A stretch of DNA of 64,000 nt from CAUZIZ01 sp965219005 (lineage in GTDB: Bacteria; Acidobacteriota; UBA6911; RPQK01; JAJDTT01). The first letter of the stretch is position 1. Every line of letters begins with the position of its first letter. Shown here piece after piece: positions 60,287 through 64,000 of the stretch. The DNA lies in NCBI GenBank assembly GCA_965219005.1, contig CBDCMS010000002.1, forward strand, positions 310,001-374,000, given 5' to 3'. Position numbers and translations under genes: made by a program. Under the pieces are notes generated by a model. It was not told the origin of the DNA and made no database searches. It saw only the letters and a list, made by a program, of their open reading frames with translations.

Positions 60287-61762
60287 ATGAACAAGCTGTG
60301 TTTACCCCTGGCTGAAAGCACGCTACCGTCCCTTGAGCGCAAGATCAGGCAGTACAGCGATAGGGTCGACTATATCGAGATTCGTCTGGACTATTTGTCC
60401 TCGCCCGCACTCCCCAGCCTTCCGACACAGGCACGAGCCGAGTTTCTCGCCACCTGCAGACCACCCCGTGAAGGGGGGAAGTTCGAAGGAACCGAGCAAG
60501 ACCGGCTTCGGCTCCTGAGCGCTGCCGCCCGCGAGGGATTCGCCTGGGTTGACCTGGAACACGACGTGGATGACGACCCCGATCTACCCAGCTCGACTCG
60601 GGTAGTTCGCTCCGTTCACTCCCTCGATCACTTGCCCGACAATTTGCCCGGTCTCTTCCGAAAGCTGGAGCGCCGGGGAGGAGATGTGGTCAAGATTGCG
60701 GCTAAGATCTCCTCTACTCGAGAACTGGTCGGGCTGCTGTCCTGGATGGAATCCCTGCCCGCCGAGAAACCCTACATCGTTTTGGGAATGGGTGACCTGG
60801 GACAACCGTCTCGATCCCTGGGGGCCTTTCTAGGGAACTTCTGGACCTTCGTGAGCGAAGAATTGGAAAACACGGTGGCTCCAGGACAGTTCAGCCTGGA
60901 ACAGGCCACCGATCTGTACGGGCTCGATCGTTGGGAGAGCACACCAGTGATCTACGGCATCGTGGGCAATCCGCTCGCCCACTCGAGGTCTCCGCAACTC
61001 CACAATCGACTCTTCCAGCATCATCGATTGGACAACCTCTACCTGCCTTTTCAGCTAGATGAACTGGACCCTTGGATTCAGTATGTCGAATCCAGCCGTC
61101 TCCGTTTTGCTGGCTTCAGCGTTACCCTTCCCTTCAAGACAGACGCAGCGAAGGTAGCTGATTCCAGCGATTCTCCCGTAGCTTCGATCAATACTCTTTG
61201 CCGCGGCGGGTCTGGATGGAGGGGACTCAACTCCGACTATCCTGCCTTCCTGGGCCCACTCACTTCACGACTTGCCCTGCAGCAAAAGAGGGCACTGGTA
61301 CTGGGAAACGGAGGAGTGGCCCATACCGTGGTCGCCGCCCTTAAGAACGAAGGTGCTGAAGTCATGGTGGTGGGCCGCAACCAGGAAAGGGTGAGCCGGC
61401 TGGCCCAACACTACGGATGCAGCCACGCACTTTTCACGGATCTACCCTTGACAGCGGACCTCTGCGTCAATACCACCCCTGTCGGACAGTCTCCCTCAAC
61501 GGAGGCTTCGCCGCTTTCGGAAGACCAAATTCGATTCGATCTGGTCTACGATCTTATCTATCATCCAGAACAGACGCGACTTCTGCAGATGGCGGCTCAA
61601 AAAGGTGCCCAGACCATTTCTGGAATGAAAATGTTTATAGAGCAGGCGGCACTTCAGTTCGCTGCCTGGACAGGCCTTGATCCGGACCGGGACTGGATGC
61701 GCGATCAAATGAACCAGATCCTGACTGGAAAAGAGTTTTCTCACCCAAAGACAATCGCTTGA
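60287..61762 (+). CDS. aroDE: Bifunctional 3-dehydroquinate dehydratase / shikimate dehydrogenase
   Basis: This 491-residue fusion covers two shikimate-pathway steps. Residues 1-215 are a type I dehydroquinase (IEIRLDYL, FLATCRPPREGGKF, VDLEHD, and the Schiff-base Lys in VVKIAAKI). Residues about 220-491 are a shikimate dehydrogenase: IYGIVGNPLAHSRSPQLHN, FAGFSVTLPFKTDA (catalytic Lys), NTLCRGGSGWRGLNSDYPAFLGPL, the NADP loop VLGNGGVAHTVVAALK and MKMFIEQAALQFAAWTG. Fusions of this kind are typical of plants, Chlamydiae, Planctomycetes and Acidobacteriota. It lies 30 bp after pgsA and 9 bp before thrB, so it is co-transcribed. Cytosolic. Confidence 0.95.
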   Translation: MNKLCLPLAESTLPSLERKIRQYSDRVDYIEIRLDYLSSPALPSLPTQARAEFLATCRPPREGGKFEGTEQDRLRLLSAAAREGFAWVDLEHDVDDDPDLPSSTRVVRSVHSLDHLPDNLPGLFRKLERRGGDVVKIAAKISSTRELVGLLSWMESLPAEKPYIVLGMGDLGQPSRSLGAFLGNFWTFVSEELENTVAPGQFSLEQATDLYGLDRWESTPVIYGIVGNPLAHSRSPQLHNRLFQHHRLDNLYLPFQLDELDPWIQYVESSRLRFAGFSVTLPFKTDAAKVADSSDSPVASINTLCRGGSGWRGLNSDYPAFLGPLTSRLALQQKRALVLGNGGVAHTVVAALKNEGAEVMVVGRNQERVSRLAQHYGCSHALFTDLPLTADLCVNTTPVGQSPSTEASPLSEDQIRFDLVYDLIYHPEQTRLLQMAAQKGAQTISGMKMFIEQAALQFAAWTGLDPDRDWMRDQMNQILTGKEFSHPKTIA

Positions 61763-61771
61763 TAGGGATCC

Positions 61772-62692
61772 ATGGAATGGCCACCCTTTAGAGTCCGGGT
61801 TCCTGCCAGCTCGAGCAACCTGGGTCCAGGATTCGACACGCTTTCTCTGGCCTTCGACCTCCATCTCATCGTTGACGTTACGCCGCGCGTAGACAAGGGG
61901 ATCGAATGGCCTTCCGACTGGACGCTCCCTCTCTCAGAGAACATCTTGGACCGCGCCCTCCGCGTGGCCTTCAAAGCACTCGACTTCGAGCCCCCAGGCC
62001 TGAACCTGGCAATCGAGAACCCCATTCCTCTGAGGCGCGGACTGGGCAGCAGCGGAGCAGCCATCATCGCCGGAATCAAGATCGCCGAACAGATCACGGG
62101 TCGCAGGCTCAGCCAGAAGCAGATCCTGAAGATTGCCTACCCCTTGGAAGGGCATCCTGACAACTTGACAGCAAGCCTGTTAGGGGGTTGGGTCCTCTCC
62201 TGGGCGAGCGAAGGCGAAGTCGATGCAGTGCGCTTGCTAGAGTCCCTCTCCTGCCGGTTTGTGGTCCTTATACCAGAGGCAACCGTCGCCACACCCGAGG
62301 CCCGTGCTATCCTGCCTGACAGCTATTCACTGGGAGAGGCCGTCTTCAACCTGCAGCGCTGCGCCTTGCTTGTCCACGCTCTTCAGACCGGCGAGAAGAC
62401 TCTCCTGAAAGAGGCCAGCAGGGACCGGCTGCACCAGGAATACCGCGCCCGGCTGGTTCCTGGATTGCCGGCCTTGCTGAACTGGGAAGGGGTCGAAGAA
62501 GATTGGGGCTCTTCCCTGTTGGCGACCTTCATCAGTGGTTCCGGTTCGGCGGTCGTTGCTCTGGTGGAGGACAACGAGCGAGACATTGGACGCTGGATGG
62601 TCGAGACCCTGGCCCGAGAGGGTACAGCTGCAAACTATAAGGTCTTGGAACTCGATCCGGTTGGCGCTCGAATTGAGCGTACAGCAGGTTAG
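61772..62692 (+). CDS. thrB: Homoserine kinase
   Basis: ThrB phosphorylates homoserine in threonine synthesis. The 306-residue GHMP kinase has VRVPASSSNLGPGFDTLSLAFDL at the N-terminus, the ATP loop PLRRGLGSSGAAIIAGIKIAEQ, GHPDNLTASLLGGWVLSW and the C-terminal SLLATFISGSGSAVVALVE, matching motifs 1-3 of the family. The start at 61772 is 9 bp after the aroDE stop. No hom or thrC is adjacent. Confidence 0.94.
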   Translation: MEWPPFRVRVPASSSNLGPGFDTLSLAFDLHLIVDVTPRVDKGIEWPSDWTLPLSENILDRALRVAFKALDFEPPGLNLAIENPIPLRRGLGSSGAAIIAGIKIAEQITGRRLSQKQILKIAYPLEGHPDNLTASLLGGWVLSWASEGEVDAVRLLESLSCRFVVLIPEATVATPEARAILPDSYSLGEAVFNLQRCALLVHALQTGEKTLLKEASRDRLHQEYRARLVPGLPALLNWEGVEEDWGSSLLATFISGSGSAVVALVEDNERDIGRWMVETLAREGTAANYKVLELDPVGARIERTAG

Positions 62693-62729
62693 GCAACTCC
62701 GATTGTAAACCAAGAATGAGGAGACTCAA

Positions 62730-63461
62730 ATGGAGCAGGAAACAGGACGGGTAGCCCAGTACAAACGCGACGGACGCGGCCCCGATATCTGGTTGGCAGG
62801 AGACCCAGAGGACCTCAAGCAGTGGCTGCCCTTGGGGACAGCGGGCGTGGTCACGAACACGGTCGTCCTCAACCAGATGGTGAAGAAGTACGGTCAGCTA
62901 ACAGAAGTCGTGAAGCGCTACCTCGACATCACGGACAAGCCCATCGTGATTGAAATCGACGGCCACTCGACGGACGAACTGGTTCGGGTGGGTAGGGCCT
63001 TCACCCAGATGTCGAGCCAGATCATCCTGAAGATCCCCTGTAGTGTAAACGGCTTGGCTGCGTTCCAGGCGGCTCGTGAGGTTGGTGTCGACACCTTCTG
63101 CACCACCGTTTTCTCCTTGAATCAGGCCTCAATCGTAGCCCAGGCCGGGGTGACCCACATTCTCCCCTTCTGCGAGCCGGTCAAGGAGATGGGAGGCGAT
63201 TCCACGAAGCTGATCCGGGAATGTGTCCAGATGTTCCGGGGGTGGGAGCAACGCCCATTCATCACCGCCGCCCTGATGCGGTCGGCAGACACCGCCTACC
63301 GGGCGCTTCGCGACGGAGCCGATGGCATCATCATCTTCTGGCCCATCTTCAAGGAGATGCTGGAACACCCCCTCACACAGACCTGGAACCAAACCTTCAT
63401 GGACGAATGGCTGGCGATGCACGAGGCGGGTCTTCTGCAGGGCATCCCGTTTGAAGGATAG
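62730..63461 (+). CDS. Transaldolase / fructose-6-phosphate aldolase-like protein
   Basis: This 243-residue TIM barrel resembles the small FSA/TalC branch. It has WLAGDPEDLKQWLPLGTAGVVTNTVVLNQM (usual GVTTNPSL), IVIEIDGHSTDELVRVG, the Schiff-base Lys in ILKIPCSVNGLAAFQA, TFCTTVFSLNQASIVAQAGVTHILPF and FITAALMRSADTAYRAL. The Asn of TTNP is replaced by TNTV, which may change substrate range. The extension FFWPIFKEMLEHPLTQTWNQTFMDEW at the end is common in the subgroup. It lies 37 bp after thrB with GAGGAG before the ATG and is the last gene of the run. Cytosolic; the physiological sugar is not known. Confidence 0.85.
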   Translation: MEQETGRVAQYKRDGRGPDIWLAGDPEDLKQWLPLGTAGVVTNTVVLNQMVKKYGQLTEVVKRYLDITDKPIVIEIDGHSTDELVRVGRAFTQMSSQIILKIPCSVNGLAAFQAAREVGVDTFCTTVFSLNQASIVAQAGVTHILPFCEPVKEMGGDSTKLIRECVQMFRGWEQRPFITAALMRSADTAYRALRDGADGIIIFWPIFKEMLEHPLTQTWNQTFMDEWLAMHEAGLLQGIPFEG

Positions 63462-63730
63462 CTTTCGGAACCGCGCACCAGAAGACAAGCACCAAGGAGT
63501 GAATCTCGGCTAGAAAACCAAACCGCTTTTTAAAATCAATAGTTTAGAGCTTGTGTGACCTTCCGGAAAATCATCGGAACCGGCCATTTTCTAACATTTT
63601 CACCAACAACTCAGAGAAACTCAGGAGAAGGACCTATATCGGACTCCCTACTTAATTTCTTAGCCCTTGCCCTTGCTCGGACTTCATTTCCTGGTTGCAT
63701 CAATTCGGGGTACCTCTGTCAAGGGCTTTC
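63462..63730. other. Intergenic region, nothing recognised
   Basis: About 270 bp after the aldolase stop. The start holds an AGACAAGCACCAAGG fragment of the A/C-rich repeat and an AT-rich stretch (63520-63560). No gene or clear terminator hairpin with a T-run was found. Confidence 0.5.
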
Positions 63731-63855
63731 CTTCGGCGTTCGCCTGTTCGGTGTTCTGCGGTTTGTGATTCAGCCTTTCTTCCTTGCTCCGGAGCAGGCA
63801 ACCGATGAAGGCTGAAGCGCAGAATATCGAACAAGCGAATTTTGGAGGCCGGAGT
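63731..63855 (-). repeat. Foldback element, copy 3 (inverted)
   Basis: Read on the minus strand it aligns with copies 1 and 2: GGCCTCCAAAATTCGCTTGT, TTCGATATTCTGCG, then ATCGGTTGCCTGCTCCGGAG at the centre and AACACCGAACAGGCGAACGC in the other arm. Read on the plus strand the arms pair over about 60 bp with interruptions. The middle TGCTCCGGAGCA is itself a perfect 12-bp palindrome. Confidence 0.85.
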
Positions 63856-63935
63856 GTCTTGCTGGCAGCCTTGCAACGGTGACGGCGCCGTCCGGCGAGC
63901 GGAGGCGTAGGATCTCCGATGTTCCGGCTGATGCT

Positions 63936-64000
63936 TCAGTCCCGACCGGCTTCCTGCGCCAGGATCTCAGCGATTTTGGCGAGCTGTTTCTTGTTCAACC
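63936..64000 (-). CDS. C-terminal end of a gene entering from the right edge
   Basis: The minus strand is open from the edge to a TGA at 63936-63938 and reads LNKKQLAKIAEILAQEAGRD. The regular helical pattern and the composition look like a genuine C-terminus. Only 20 residues are visible, so no family can be named. Confidence 0.5.
   Translation of the reverse strand, partial: LNKKQLAKIAEILAQEAGRD

Noticed and set aside
62730..63461. Classical transaldolase (talB)
   Set aside because: At 243 residues with the FSA/TalC motif order it belongs to the small branch; the TTNP motif is changed, so a firm gene symbol was not given.

Overview
The window looks like a chromosomal segment of an Acidobacteriota member. 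I infer this from the gene mix, not from a marker gene: a Ser/Thr kinase fused to a WD40-like/TolB-type propeller, a planctomycete-type cytochrome c protein (PSD1/DUF1549-DUF1553) next to a DUF1501 protein, a large extracellular protein built of the repeated beta domains common in that phylum, an Lhr helicase, and GC-rich DNA. Bryobacterales-like or Vicinamibacteria-like lineages are both possible. No plasmid, phage or CRISPR signature is visible. The chromosome is dense with short dispersed repeats and carries three intact insertion sequences plus one MITE.

Layout. 1-5.1 kb: a minus-strand GldFG-like ABC export operon (ATPase, permease, GldG-like auxiliary protein, DUF4340-like protein running off the left edge), preceded by ispG. 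5.4-6.8 kb: an unrecognised 448-residue protein. 6.8-8.1 kb: an IS1595 element inserted inside a dispersed repeat. 8.3-10.7 kb: a two-gene cassette of a flavoprotein and an ArsM-like methyltransferase. 10.8-20.7 kb: Nudix hydrolase, creatininase-family hydrolase, class III aminotransferase, DUF3500 protein, Na+/solute symporter, small membrane protein, propeller kinase, cupin. 21.1-25.3 kb: tRNA-Leu(GAG), secG, tpiA, pgk and gap, a lower-glycolysis block. 25.4-29.6 kb: MITE, LpxL-type acyltransferase, D-aminoacylase-type amidohydrolase, egtD. 29.6-31.2 kb: IS1182-family element directly upstream of egtD. 31.4-38.6 kb: surface/secretion region with a C25 (gingipain-like) peptidase, a decayed gene tail and two exported beta-rich proteins. 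38.8-40.9 kb: repeat cluster split by an IS481 element. 40.9-49.7 kb: lhr, PhoX-like protein, manC, APC permease. 49.9-55.4 kb: DUF1501 and PSD1 proteins, and a frameshifted glcE-like gene. 55.6-64 kb: uvrC, 3D-domain protein, degenerate sugar-nucleotidyltransferase, then a plus-strand run pgsA, aroDE, thrB and a transaldolase-like aldolase; the 3' end of one more gene enters at the right edge.

The most unusual content is the repeat network. A REP-like unit of about 55 bp (ends AGTTTC/GAAACT) occurs at least seven times. A foldback element of about 140 bp occurs three times. A motif of about 35 bp occurs singly or as paired hairpins. There are also a 63-bp repeat on both sides of the IS481 and a 29-bp perfect inverted repeat. 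These units sit next to each other in recurring combinations, and one appears to supply the last codons and stop of manC. The flavoprotein/ArsM-like pair is the best candidate for an under-described biochemical system.
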